DNA of 64,000 nucleotides from Paenibacillus hamazuiensis (GTDB lineage Bacteria > Bacillota > Bacilli > Paenibacillales > NBRC-103111): positions 3,844,001-3,908,000 of the forward strand of contig NZ_JALRMO010000001.1 in NCBI RefSeq assembly GCF_023276405.1, given 5' to 3'. The notes beneath the pieces are model-generated. The model had not been told where the DNA came from. It was given only the letters and a program-made list of their open reading frames with translations, and searched no databases. This document shows, in pieces, positions 45,876-53,782 of the stretch (positions within the stretch are counted from its first letter, which is position 1; each line of letters begins with the position of its first letter). A program made the translations under genes and the position numbers.

Positions 45876-46855
45876 TTCGGTTCGACCTCCAGTTGTACAG
45901 GCTTTCCGGTTTTTGACGATTCCAGCGCTGCAAGTCCGATTTTAAGCGACTCGAGCGCTTCCTCGCCGGATGTGAGCGGAGTCTCGCCCGTTTGCACGCA
46001 GCGGATAAAATGCTCCAGTTCGAGCGCGTACGGGCTTATCGCCAGCGGGCTGTCCCAGGAGACGGGCTGCTTGCCGCCGAACTGTACGATCGAGTTCGAT
46101 TTGTCCTTGTCGTACTGCACGATCCCTTTCGTCCCGGCGATTTCGATCGACGTCTGGAAAGGCGCACCCTGCGGGTATCCCCAGCTCGCTTCGACGTGCG
46201 CCATTGCACCGCTTTCAAAGCGCAGCACGGTCAGCGAATGGTCCGCTTTTTCGAGGCGGCCGCCGAGCGTGCGGCTGAAGACGCGGCTGACCGGGCCGAA
46301 GCACCAGCGCAAATAGTCGAAATCGTGGATTGCGAGATCGACGAGCGGACCTCCGCTTCTCGAGTAATCGGCGAACCAGTCCGACCAGAGCGGGAATGCG
46401 CCGGACCGTATCGTCCGGACGACGCCCGGCGTTCCGAGCTTGCCGGAAAGCAGCTGCTCCCTCGCCGAGCGGTATTCCGGGAAAAAGCGCACGACATGGC
46501 CGACCATAAACGTGACGTTCGCTTTGCGGCATGCCGCGATCATCGCTTCGGAGTCCTCCACGGTAAGCGCGATCGGCTTCTCGCAGAAGACATGTTTGCC
46601 GTAAGCCGCCGCAAGCTCCACCGCCTGCCGGTGCAAATCCGTCGGCAGGCAAACGTCGACAGCGTCGATGTCCGCATGTTTCAGCATATCTTCCAGGCTG
46701 GAATAAACGGCGGCTCCCCATTCCCCGGCGATCTTTCCCGCTTTTTCTTCGTCGATATCGCAAACCGCCGCGATCTTCACATCCGCCAGCTGCCGGTAAC
46801 TTCGGTGATGCGTCTGGCCCATCACGCCGGCTCCTACCAAACCGATCTTAAACAT
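45872..46855 (-). CDS. Gfo/Idh/MocA-family oxidoreductase (2)
   Basis: 327 aa from the ATG at 46855 (GGGAGG upstream; overlaps the ROK stop codon by 8 bp). Rossmann motif IGLVGAGVMGQTHHRSY is intact; VFCEKPIAL supplies the conserved lysine and GGPLVDLAIHDFDYLRW the D/H pair. It may be an inositol- or sugar-dehydrogenase-like enzyme. The two oxidoreductases are distinct paralogues, and such pairs often act on consecutive oxidation and reduction steps; that is inference. Confidence 0.92.
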   Translation of the reverse strand: MFKIGLVGAGVMGQTHHRSYRQLADVKIAAVCDIDEEKAGKIAGEWGAAVYSSLEDMLKHADIDAVDVCLPTDLHRQAVELAAAYGKHVFCEKPIALTVEDSEAMIAACRKANVTFMVGHVVRFFPEYRSAREQLLSGKLGTPGVVRTIRSGAFPLWSDWFADYSRSGGPLVDLAIHDFDYLRWCFGPVSRVFSRTLGGRLEKADHSLTVLRFESGAMAHVEASWGYPQGAPFQTSIEIAGTKGIVQYDKDKSNSIVQFGGKQPVSWDSPLAISPYALELEHFIRCVQTGETPLTSGEEALESLKIGLAALESSKTGKPVQLEVEPK

Positions 46856-48086
46856 GTGCGTCCTCCCATTCGATGGATTCAAATTGAATATTGTTGAAGA
46901 AATGATTTAACGCAAGCGATCCGGCGCCGACGATGCCGGCGTGAAGCCGGGTCACGCTTTCCAAAATCTGCACGTGCTCGGAAAACATCGGCATCGTGCG
47001 CGATTGCACAAGCCGGTTTACTTTGCTCATCAGCACTGAATTGTCTAAAGCGAGCTCACCTCCCATAATGATCAACGACGGATTAAACAGATGCACAAGC
47101 GTGATAATACCCCGGCCGAGCAGCTCGCCGGCGTATTCCATGATCCGCACAGCCGTGCTGTCGCCCCGGTTGCTGAGCGCAACAAGCTCCGGCAGGGCGG
47201 GCGGCTCCCCGCCGCCGGTCCATTCGCGCCATTTGTCCATCAAAATCGGGGCGCTGATCATATCGCCGAGGCATCCGATGTTGCCGCAATGGCATACCGG
47301 TCCGGCGTGATCCACCGTGACGTGCCCGAATTCGCCGGCACCGCCGCCCCCTCCGGTAAACAGGCTGCCGGATAGAAACAGCCCTGCGCCGACCGCTTTG
47401 CCGACATGCAGGTAAAGGAAGTTCGGCACGCCCCGGCTGCGCCCGTACAAAAACTCCCCATAAGCCGCCGCATTCGCGTCGTTTTCCAGCAAAATCGGCA
47501 CCTGAAAATGCTTCGCCAGCTCTTCCTTGAGCGACAAATGGTATATTTTCATATTGGCGGCGGTGATGACCTTGCCTTTATCCAGATCGATGATGCCCGG
47601 AACGGCGATGCCGATCCCGATCAGGCGCAAAGCGTCCATCTGCCGGAACTCGCGGACCATTTCCCTGATGAGCCGGATCAGCACCTCAACCAGGTTGTCC
47701 GGCCCGAACGGAGGAATATCCCGCGTCAGCAGTATTTCCGCGTTCATGTTCAGAATCGCGGCCGTCTCCTGGTCCAGATCGATCGCGATCACCATGCCTG
47801 CGCCGGGCTTCAGCTGGACAAGCACCGGCTTGCGCCCGCCGCTTGAATCTCCTTTGCCGACCTCCATCAAAAAACCGCCCGCCATCAAACGATCGACGAT
47901 GACGGTGACGGTCGTCGGACTGAGCGACAAGTCCTTCGCCAGCTGCGAACGCGACAGCGGGCCCTTCTCGCGAATCGCGTTAAAGATCAGCGACTGATTG
48001 ATTTCTTTCATCAGTTGAAGATTGCCGGTTCGCGCCGCTTGATTAAATGTAATGGCTCTCATTTTCATATTGACCCCGATTTTCAT
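46848..48086 (-). CDS. ROK-family transcriptional regulator (NagC/XylR-like)
   Basis: 412 aa from the ATG at 48086; an internal ATG at 48068 with GGGG upstream is also possible. N-terminal winged helix: LIFNAIREKGPLSRSQLAKDLSLSPTTVTVIVDRLM. The ROK body follows (VIAIDLDQETAAILN; GIGIAVPGIID; ENDANAAAYGE) with the zinc-binding CHCGNIGCLG near residue 265. As first gene of the locus and overlapping its target gene, it is probably a sugar-relieved repressor of the Gfo/Idh operon. Confidence 0.92.
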   Translation of the reverse strand: MKIGVNMKMRAITFNQAARTGNLQLMKEINQSLIFNAIREKGPLSRSQLAKDLSLSPTTVTVIVDRLMAGGFLMEVGKGDSSGGRKPVLVQLKPGAGMVIAIDLDQETAAILNMNAEILLTRDIPPFGPDNLVEVLIRLIREMVREFRQMDALRLIGIGIAVPGIIDLDKGKVITAANMKIYHLSLKEELAKHFQVPILLENDANAAAYGEFLYGRSRGVPNFLYLHVGKAVGAGLFLSGSLFTGGGGGAGEFGHVTVDHAGPVCHCGNIGCLGDMISAPILMDKWREWTGGGEPPALPELVALSNRGDSTAVRIMEYAGELLGRGIITLVHLFNPSLIIMGGELALDNSVLMSKVNRLVQSRTMPMFSEHVQILESVTRLHAGIVGAGSLALNHFFNNIQFESIEWEDAHV

Positions 48087-48203
48087 TACTTTTTCCAGTG
48101 AAAAAAATAAGTTTCCCTAAAAATGTATTCTTTGAACATTTGTAAATTCCTTCCCGCGTGGAAAAATTTTATTAGGCCGTCTCCTGTCAACGGCCACATT
48201 CAT

Positions 48204-48241
48204 AATATTCCTTGACAGGAATATTCTCTATATGGTATATT
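48204..48241 (+). promoter_or_regulatory. Promoter and operator of the ArsR-type gene
   Basis: -35 TTGACA (48212-48217) and -10 TATATT (48236-48241) are 18 bp apart. AATATTCC / GGAATATT arms (48204-48211 and 48218-48225) flank the -35 exactly, a good place for ArsR repression. Confidence 0.65.
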
Positions 48242-48285
48242 CAATCCAAGCAAGATAATGATTCCAAAAAGCGAGGCGGCTTGAT

Positions 48286-48375
48286 ATGATGGAAACGAAC
48301 CGGGACGCCCGCGCCGGACCCTATGCGAATATCCGGCCCGGGTTCAGTAAAGGAATGATGTCATCATGGATATAA
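48286..48375 (+). CDS. Possible 29-aa leader peptide before the ArsR gene
   Basis: Two consecutive ATGs (48286, 48289) follow GAGGCGG at a good distance. The frame runs 29 codons (MMETNRDARAGPYANIRPG..., ending SSWI) to a TAA at 48373 that overlaps the ArsR start by 10 bp. It could couple translation of the regulator. It shows no recognisable domain and may be chance. Confidence 0.3.
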   Translation: MMETNRDARAGPYANIRPGFSKGMMSSWI

Positions 48376-48695
48376 CAACATTCAGCGCATTGGCGGAACC
48401 TAATCGGCTGCGAATCGTAGAGCTCCTGCTCGACGGCCCTATGACGGTCGGCGATATTGCCAACCGGCTCGGCATTCGCCAGCCCCAAGCCTCGAAGCAT
48501 CTGCACGTGCTGCTGGATGCCGGACTGGTCGAGGTGCAGCCTGAAGCAAACCGCCGGAATTACAAGCTTCGTCTGGAGCCGTTCCAGGCTTTGGATGCAT
48601 GGCTTGAAACTTACCGGGGAGTTTGGGACGAACGTTTTGACGCTCTTGAGAATTACCTGCAAAAGCTGCGGGCGAAAGAAAACAAACCATCTTAA
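48366..48695 (+). CDS. ArsR-family transcriptional regulator
   Basis: 109 aa. FSALAEPNRLRIVELLLDGPMTVGDIANRLGIRQPQASKHLHVLLDAGLVEV (in part, residues about 6-57) is the ArsR winged helix. It lacks the paired cysteines of metal sensors, so it belongs to the SRPBCC-linked group. It is 13 bp upstream of the SRPBCC gene, a pair frequent in Firmicutes and Actinobacteria. An operator-like palindrome lies on its promoter. Confidence 0.92.
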   Translation: MDITTFSALAEPNRLRIVELLLDGPMTVGDIANRLGIRQPQASKHLHVLLDAGLVEVQPEANRRNYKLRLEPFQALDAWLETYRGVWDERFDALENYLQKLRAKENKPS

Positions 48696-48708
48696 AAACG
48701 GAGGAACT

Positions 48709-49224
48709 ATGATGACGAACAAAATGTCAGTTAAGGCGGAAGGACAGGAATTGATTTTGGAGCGTGTTTTCGATGCCCCGCGCGAGCTTGTATTCAAAGC
48801 GTTTTCCAAGGCTGAGCATTTGAAACATTGGTGGGGGCCCCGCGGCTGGGAGCTGCCCGTATGCAACGTCGACTTTCGTCCGGGCGGAGTATGGCACTAC
48901 TGCATGAAATGCGTCGACAAAAATCATGGAGACTATTACGGAATGGAGTCCTGGGGCAAAGCGGTTTATGATGAAATCGTCGTTCCGGAGAAAATCGTCA
49001 TGACCGACTTCTTCTCGGATGCCGAAGGGAATGAGATCGAAGGAATGCCTTCGTCGCATGTCACTTTGACCTTTATCGAACAAGAAGGGGGCAAAACAAA
49101 GCTTGTGAGCCGCGCCCGTTACGCCTCCGCCGAAGCGCTCCAGAAGGTTCTGGAGATGGGTATGGAGCAAGGAGTTTCCGAAACTTGGGATCGTCTCGCC
49201 GAGCATCTGCAATCGATTCGATAA
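48709..49224 (+). CDS. SRPBCC (AHSA1/START-like) domain protein
   Basis: 171 aa from the ATG at 48709 with GGAGG 5 nt upstream. LILERVFDAPRELVFKAFSKAEHLKHWWGPRGWELPVCNVDFRPGGVWHYCMK (about residues 14-66) is the AHSA1 pattern. The fold makes a hydrophobic ligand cavity. The partner ArsR gene overlaps functionally and ends 13 bp upstream. The exact ligand is unknown. Confidence 0.9.
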   Translation: MMTNKMSVKAEGQELILERVFDAPRELVFKAFSKAEHLKHWWGPRGWELPVCNVDFRPGGVWHYCMKCVDKNHGDYYGMESWGKAVYDEIVVPEKIVMTDFFSDAEGNEIEGMPSSHVTLTFIEQEGGKTKLVSRARYASAEALQKVLEMGMEQGVSETWDRLAEHLQSIR

Positions 49225-49234
49225 GCTGTATGCG

Positions 49235-49267
49235 ACAAAGCCGCAGGCCAAATGCCGGCGGCTTTGT
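49235..49267 (+). terminator. Intrinsic terminator after the SRPBCC gene
   Basis: An exact 10-bp stem (ACAAAGCCGC / GCGGCTTTGT) is followed by a T-rich run (TTGTTGTTC), 10 bp after the stop codon. Confidence 0.75.
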
Positions 49268-49476
49268 TTGTTGTTCATTCGCCGGCTCTGGCTCGGACAT
49301 TTACCGGAAGGCTGCGGAATAATATGAAAAACTTGGCTTGTTCGAGGATAAATTCCTCTGATTCGATGCGATAATCACAATCGCTTGGTTTATTATGCCT
49401 CCTATGCCCGATTGTGATGGTGTTTGTATCGGAGTAATACCAGTTTTTGCGTTTATAGAATGCTTTATAGCGATTA

Positions 49477-49700
49477 CGGAAGCGATAATACCAATTTTTG
49501 TGCTAATTCGCGTACCCTGCCTGCAAGCAACTGACATGCCCCCGCTTTCCCCGCCTTCCTAGGCCATGCCACTGCCAGTTGAATCCCGTTATTATCGGGA
49601 AAAATGAAATTTCGTATGCAGCCTTGATCGTACATGTACGTCATCACGATGTCGGCCCGACGCAGCTTCTCCCACAAAACGGCGTATCCTTCTCGAACGC
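49477..49700 (-). pseudogene. Possible LysR-type effector-domain remnant
   Basis: The 49268-49712 stretch has no intact gene. A minus-strand frame reads EPACVREGYAVLWEKLRRADIV..., NFIFPDNNGIQLAVAWPRK, then AGRVRELAQK and a stop. This resembles the last part of LysR substrate-binding domains, without any DNA-binding domain upstream. It may be a decayed gene. The similarity is by eye and weak; the remaining AT-rich sequence shows nothing else. Confidence 0.25.
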
Positions 49701-49712
49701 AGGCCGGCTCTT

Positions 49713-50054
49713 TTATTTGCCGCTGTCAATCGTCCATTTCTCCCCCCAGCGGCGCATCTGCATAAGAACCGCCCTGTACTCCCGGCCTTTTTCGGTCAAG
49801 GAGTACTCTACCGTAACCGGGACGGTCGGAAAAATTTGCCGGCGGACGACCTGCAGCTCCTCCAGATGGCGCAAAACGATAGTCAGCGATTTGATGCTGA
49901 TTCCGCCCAAGCTTCTCCTCAGCCCGTTAAATCGCTGCGAACCGTAATAAAGCTGGCCGATGACCGGAAACGCCCATTTTCCGTCAATCACCTTGAGCGC
50001 TTCCCGAACCGCGTTTAGGCACATGAAATCTTCATTCCCGTTCACCCTGCACAC
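49713..50054 (-). CDS. HxlR-family transcriptional regulator
   Basis: 113 aa from a GTG at 50054; the ATG at 50024 is an alternative. Family pattern: CLNAVREALKVIDGKWAFPVIGQLYYGSQRFNGLRRSLGGISIKSLTIVLRHLE (residues about 12-65), with the N-terminal cysteine typical of the family, which in HxlR/HypR-like proteins can sense aldehydes or oxidants. It is divergent from the NmrA-like gene and probably represses it. Confidence 0.9.
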   Translation of the reverse strand: MCRVNGNEDFMCLNAVREALKVIDGKWAFPVIGQLYYGSQRFNGLRRSLGGISIKSLTIVLRHLEELQVVRRQIFPTVPVTVEYSLTEKGREYRAVLMQMRRWGEKWTIDSGK

Positions 50055-50064
50055 CCCAATTCAC

Positions 50065-50081
50065 TTACTAAAATATAGTAA
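50065..50081. promoter_or_regulatory. HxlR operator candidate
   Basis: TTACTA-AAATA-TAGTAA, a perfect dyad with a 5-bp centre, lies 11 bp before the HxlR start. A related TTTACTATA at 50142-50150 lies nearer the NmrA start. HxlR-type proteins commonly bind such TACTA-type dyads between divergent genes. Confidence 0.55.
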
Positions 50082-50216
50082 CGCTCCTTGATGCGGCTAT
50101 GCGTAAACATTTTGCGTTCTTTTCGACCCGCGGCTTGTAAGTTTACTATATCAACAGACCCCGCATTTGCCAAATGGCGGCGGAGATCACTTAAACCTGA
50201 TAGGGAGGAATCTGGA

Positions 50217-51101
50217 ATGACCGGACAATATAAAACGATTTTGGTGCTCGGGGCTACCGGGCAGCAAGGAGGGGCGGCGGCGAGGCAGCTGCTTGCGGAC
50301 GGTTGGCATGTGCGGGCGTTTACGCGGGACGCGTACAGCGAAGCGGCCAGGGCGCTCGCAGAGGCCGGCGCCGAACTTGCCGCGGGCGACATGGAGGACC
50401 GCGCTTCGCTCGAAGCGGCGATGCGTGACGCGTACGGCGTGTTCAGCGTGCAGCCGCCCGAATGGGCTCCGAACGCTGCAGCCGACGCCCGGGAAATCCG
50501 CATGGGCAAAAATGCCGCGGACGCCGCAAAAGCCGCCGGAGTGCGGCACTTTGTCTACTCGTCGGTCGGCGGCGCGGACCGCCAGGCCCGCTTTCGCTCC
50601 CTCGCGAAATGGGAGATCGAAGAATATCTCCGTGAGCTCCGCCTTCCGGCAACGATTTTACGTCCGTCCGGATTTATGGAAAATTACGCGGATCCGCGTT
50701 CCGGCATTCAGCACGGCACATTGGCCGAACCGACGCTGCCGGACGTGCCGGTCAAGCTTATTTCCGTGGACGATATCGGCGTTTTCGTCCGGCTCGCCTT
50801 TGCTCATCCGGACGAATTTCTCGGAAAAACGCTGGAAATCGCCGGGGACGCGGTTACGCCTCCCGATATTGCCGCTTCCATCAGCCGCGCGCTAGGCCGT
50901 TCCATCCGGTACGTCCCCATCCCGATCGAGACGGTTCGCGGGCAAAACGAGGTGCTCGCCCGCTTGTACGAGTGGTTGAACGGTGACGGCTACGAAGTCG
51001 ATATCCCCGCTTTACGCAAGCTGCACCCGAATTTGATGAGCTTCGACGCATGGCTGGAGAGGAAGGGCAAGTCCCGGCTGGACACGTTATTTCGCGCATA
51101 A
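50217..51101 (+). CDS. NmrA/SDR-a5-like NAD(P)-binding protein
   Basis: 294 aa from the ATG at 50217 (GGGAGG upstream). ILVLGATGQQGGAAARQLL is the NmrA cofactor motif; HFVYSSVGGADR and LRPSGFMENY match the family. The Y-x-x-x-K of classical SDRs is absent, as in redox-sensor NmrA proteins and some quinone reductases. Controlled probably by the divergent HxlR gene, it may reduce quinones or sense NADP(H). No terminator is evident; a four-box repeat follows. Confidence 0.88.
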   Translation: MTGQYKTILVLGATGQQGGAAARQLLADGWHVRAFTRDAYSEAARALAEAGAELAAGDMEDRASLEAAMRDAYGVFSVQPPEWAPNAAADAREIRMGKNAADAAKAAGVRHFVYSSVGGADRQARFRSLAKWEIEEYLRELRLPATILRPSGFMENYADPRSGIQHGTLAEPTLPDVPVKLISVDDIGVFVRLAFAHPDEFLGKTLEIAGDAVTPPDIAASISRALGRSIRYVPIPIETVRGQNEVLARLYEWLNGDGYEVDIPALRKLHPNLMSFDAWLERKGKSRLDTLFRA

Positions 51102-51244
51102 TCGTGCAACTACGATTGCATCTGTCGCCGGATGATTCGAGGGGACTGGGCTCCGCTGTCCGGTTGCCGGATTTCGCAGCGGAACGCGGGCTCCTGTCTC
51201 CGTCGATAGGTCTTTATAGCGTCCGGGTTATCGCCGCGGCGGCT

Positions 51245-51430
51245 TAAAGGAACTGACGTTCGCTAATTTTGGGAAAACGGGCATATCTGGAAAAATAAAG
51301 GAACTGAGATGCGCTAAATCGGGGAAAACTGGCATTTGAACCGGCAATAAACGCAAATAACGCACCTGAGTTCCTTTATTGTTGCCGGACCACCTGAAAC
51401 GGGTAGTTTAACGCACTACAGTTCCTTTAT
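51245..51430. repeat. Four-box intergenic repeat, copy B
   Basis: Boxes at 51245 and 51296 (forward) and at 51358 and 51409 (inverted) reproduce copy A at 9317-9500, including the 51-bp spacings. Inner and outer arms can pair as nested inverted repeats. It lies 143 bp after the NmrA stop codon. The rest of the gene-free stretch 51102-51603 shows nothing I can assign. Confidence 0.8.
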
Positions 51431-51603
51431 GAACCTGAGGAGCGGGGCAAGCGGGATGAGCATACCGGGATCTAGCCCGATAACTTGCGTCCTTGCCTGC
51501 GGCGGCCTGTCCGCTTTTTGCCTGTTCAAGTTCCGCCATTCCCGGACAGGACGAGCATCGCCCCTGCCTGCTGCGACCTGCCCGCCCGCATCCCGCTCCA
51601 CCC

Positions 51604-52080
51604 TTACGTCAGTGGGGCCAGCTCCACCGCCGCCTGCTTGCCGCTGAGCTGGATGCCGGTTTTGGCCCGTCCCGCATGGCGAAGCTCCCTCATCAGTCGC
51701 TCCAGCAGTTGCTTCGCCTGCGCTCCCTCCTTGCCTCGGACCGCGACGACCAGATTCACCGCATCTCCCGCAAGCAGAATCTTTTCCGCCTGACGTTTTT
51801 TCGTATCGTAGTCGTGATCTTCGATCTGCGGCGTCAGACGGATTTCCTTCAGCTTGGCCGGCCGCTCCAGCTTGCGCTCCTGCTGCGCCTCCTGCTTCGC
51901 CGCCCCCGCGCCGATCAGCCTGCATGGCGGCGGACTGGCCATCAAAGACGTGCACACCAGATCCACCTTGAGCTTCCTCGCCATCGCCAAAGCTTCCGCC
52001 GTCGGAACGACCCCCAAATCTTCGCCGTTCACGCCGGTGAGATGAACCTCGGACGCTTTGATTTTTTCATTAACGATCAT
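51604..52080 (-). CDS. Divergent stand-alone IF-3 paralogue
   Basis: 158 aa from the ATG at 52080 with GGGGTG upstream. The N-terminal domain (MIVNEKIKASEVHLTGVNGEDLGVVPTAEAL...) and C-terminal domain (LKEIRLTPQIEDHDYDTKKRQAEKILLAGDAV...) follow translation initiation factor IF-3. The strictly conserved linker stretch after CR (usually IMDYGKFKYE) is replaced by LIGAGAAKQEAQQ, and the usual RGRE stretch reads RGKE. The gene stands alone, not in infC-rpmI-rplT, and begins with ATG rather than the rare AUU of true infC. It is likely an additional paralogue, not the housekeeping factor; its role is unknown. Confidence 0.85.
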   Translation of the reverse strand: MIVNEKIKASEVHLTGVNGEDLGVVPTAEALAMARKLKVDLVCTSLMASPPPCRLIGAGAAKQEAQQERKLERPAKLKEIRLTPQIEDHDYDTKKRQAEKILLAGDAVNLVVAVRGKEGAQAKQLLERLMRELRHAGRAKTGIQLSGKQAAVELAPLT

Positions 52081-52110
52081 TTGTGGACACCCCGCATTTT
52101 TCGCTATAAT
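52081..52110 (+). promoter_or_regulatory. Promoter of the 52144 gene
   Basis: -10 TATAAT (52105-52110) with a weak -35 TTGTGG 18 bp upstream, in the 63-bp gap between the divergent IF-3-like gene and the small unknown gene. A minus-strand promoter for the IF-3-like gene is not obvious. Confidence 0.5.
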
Positions 52111-52143
52111 GTCCCATATTACCTCTTACAAGGAGAATGATCA

Positions 52144-52449
52144 ATGGACCCGAAAGATGTCGAGGCGCAGATTATCCGCAATTACCAGCGTGACGAACAG
52201 ATGATGATCCTCGTGTTCGCCCAGTGGTGCGTCAACCACGATCTGGACCCGGCGGAGCTGTACGAGCGCGCTTACCCGGACCAAGCCGTCAGCCCCGCAC
52301 TGCTGCAAGCTGTCGAGCTAACCGTACCGAAGGAAGAATCGGAGCATATTCCGGATCAAACGCTGCTGGGCGTGCTGTCGCTTTACGGCAACGAGGAGCT
52401 GGCGTTTGTCGTTACCGAGGAGATCGGCAGAAGGAAGAAAAAACGCTGA
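52144..52449 (+). CDS. Small conserved-looking hypothetical protein
   Basis: 101 aa with a strong AAGGAG ribosome site. MDPKDVEAQIIRNYQRDEQMMILVFAQWCVNHDLDPAELYERAYPD is helical and acidic; the end is basic (GRRKKKR). No signal peptide or membrane segment. I do not recognise the family. It is divergent from the IF-3-like gene and shares its short control region, which is the only hint to its role. Confidence 0.75.
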   Translation: MDPKDVEAQIIRNYQRDEQMMILVFAQWCVNHDLDPAELYERAYPDQAVSPALLQAVELTVPKEESEHIPDQTLLGVLSLYGNEELAFVVTEEIGRRKKKR

Positions 52450-52475
52450 CGGCCATAAAGCACGCAAGGGAGCCT

Positions 52476-52946
52476 TCATTTGCCTTCCAGCACCGAAAGG
52501 ACGGCCGCACGGATCTCCTGATAGCTCGTGCAGCGGCAAATGTTCGACTGCAGCCACTCCTCGATAACTTCTTCGTCCGCGTCCGGGCGGTTTAACGTCA
52601 AGGCATGGCACAGCATAATAAATCCCGGCGTGCAAAATCCGCACTGGAACGCGAATTTGTCGATGAACGCCTGCTGGATCGGCGCGCCCTGCAGGCCTTC
52701 GACGGTCGTGACGCTGCTGCCGACCGCCTCGATCGCCAGCATCATGCACGATTTGATCGGCAGCTTACCCACGATCACCGTGCAGGCGCCGCAGTCGCCG
52801 TTTTCGCAGCCGGCCTTGGCGCCGGTCAGCCCGAGCTGCTCGCGCAGCACGCGCAGCAGCGTGTCGGCGGAGCGGATCGTAACGCCACGCCGCTGCCCGT
52901 TGATCAGCAGTTCGATTTCGCTTTTGCCTGTTCCGTGTGCGATCAT
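52476..52946 (-). CDS. Molybdenum hydroxylase, [2Fe-2S] subunit (XdhC/CoxS-like)
   Basis: 156 aa from the ATG at 52946 (GGAAGGAG upstream; overlaps the FAD-subunit stop codon by 4 bp). Both iron-sulfur clusters are complete: C47, C52, C55 and C67 of the plant-type site (CENGDCGACT), and C102, C105, C137 and C139 of the helical site (QCGFCTPGF, SNICRCTSY). It passes electrons from the Mo site to FAD in the xanthine dehydrogenase/CO dehydrogenase fold. Confidence 0.94.
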   Translation of the reverse strand: MIAHGTGKSEIELLINGQRRGVTIRSADTLLRVLREQLGLTGAKAGCENGDCGACTVIVGKLPIKSCMMLAIEAVGSSVTTVEGLQGAPIQQAFIDKFAFQCGFCTPGFIMLCHALTLNRPDADEEVIEEWLQSNICRCTSYQEIRAAVLSVLEGK

Positions 52947-53782
52947 ACGTTCACTCCTTCCAAAGCCGTCATCACATCCAGCAGCGTATTGCGCAGCACA
53001 AACACCCGGTATTGCGAGGACGCGAACATGTCCTGCGTAATCGGCGCAGGCCACAGCCGGATGGCGTTTTCCACACGCTGCGCGAGGGGCAGCGCCCGGT
53101 CGTTAAGCGCCCCTTCCACCTGCAGCGAACGAAAGGGGATCCTGCTGACGCCGCTGAATGCCGCGCGAATGCCGGACGGCGTTTTCAAAGCGGCGATACG
53201 GACGATCGGGTAGTCGATTTTTTCCAGCTTCGTTCGTTTCACCGTGACAAAAGGCAAGTGGACGTAGCGCCTGTCCGTAGCGATTTGCACAAGCAGCTCG
53301 CCTCTGCCGAGCCGCGGCTCGCCGTTTAAAATCTCATGAATGGAAACGCGGCGGAAGCCCCCCGGTCCGGCCAAAGCGACCTCGCTGTCGGCAAGCAAAA
53401 ACGGCAGCAGCGCTTCGCGGAAAACGAACCTGCCGCACAGATTGCCGCCGACCGTAATTTTGTTTCGGTTCGTAAAATCGGCCAGATCAAGTATGGTTTC
53501 TCCGAGCAGCGGAAATACCCCGGAATCCGACACTGCCGAAAGCGTCACCGCCCCGCCGATGATTAGCCGGTCGCCCTGAAATTGCATGACGTTCATTTCG
53601 GGAATCGCTTTGATGTCGATCACAGCCCCGGTGTAAAGATGATCGAGCCGCGCCAGCGAGATGATTTCCGTACCGCCGGAATAATAATGCGGCTGCTTGC
53701 CCTGCATATCCGCCTGCTGAAACAGGCGAACCGCGTCTCCGACGGAAGCCGGCTTGTAATATTCGAAATCAAACGAAATCAC
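52943..53782 (-). CDS. Molybdenum hydroxylase, FAD-binding subunit
   Basis: 279 aa, full length. FEYYKPASVGDAVRLFQQ and YYSGGTEIISLARL (pyrophosphate loop, in place of the usual AGGT), TVGGNLCGRFVFREALLPFLLADSEV and LVQI mark the FAD_binding_5 and CO-dehydrogenase C-terminal domains. The R-x-T-G run usually seen before the last strand is altered. Overlaps by 4 bp on both sides with its partner genes, so all three subunits are translationally coupled. Confidence 0.92.
   Translation of the reverse strand: MISFDFEYYKPASVGDAVRLFQQADMQGKQPHYYSGGTEIISLARLDHLYTGAVIDIKAIPEMNVMQFQGDRLIIGGAVTLSAVSDSGVFPLLGETILDLADFTNRNKITVGGNLCGRFVFREALLPFLLADSEVALAGPGGFRRVSIHEILNGEPRLGRGELLVQIATDRRYVHLPFVTVKRTKLEKIDYPIVRIAALKTPSGIRAAFSGVSRIPFRSLQVEGALNDRALPLAQRVENAIRLWPAPITQDMFASSQYRVFVLRNTLLDVMTALEGVNV

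Noticed and set aside
49301-49537. 78-codon minus-strand frame
   Set aside because: Composition of non-coding AT-rich sequence, no ribosome site, no recognisable motif.
51416-51955. Minus-strand 179-codon frame overlapping the IF-3 paralogue
   Set aside because: Low-complexity G/A/R-rich product in an alternative frame of the IF-3-like gene, with no start signal.
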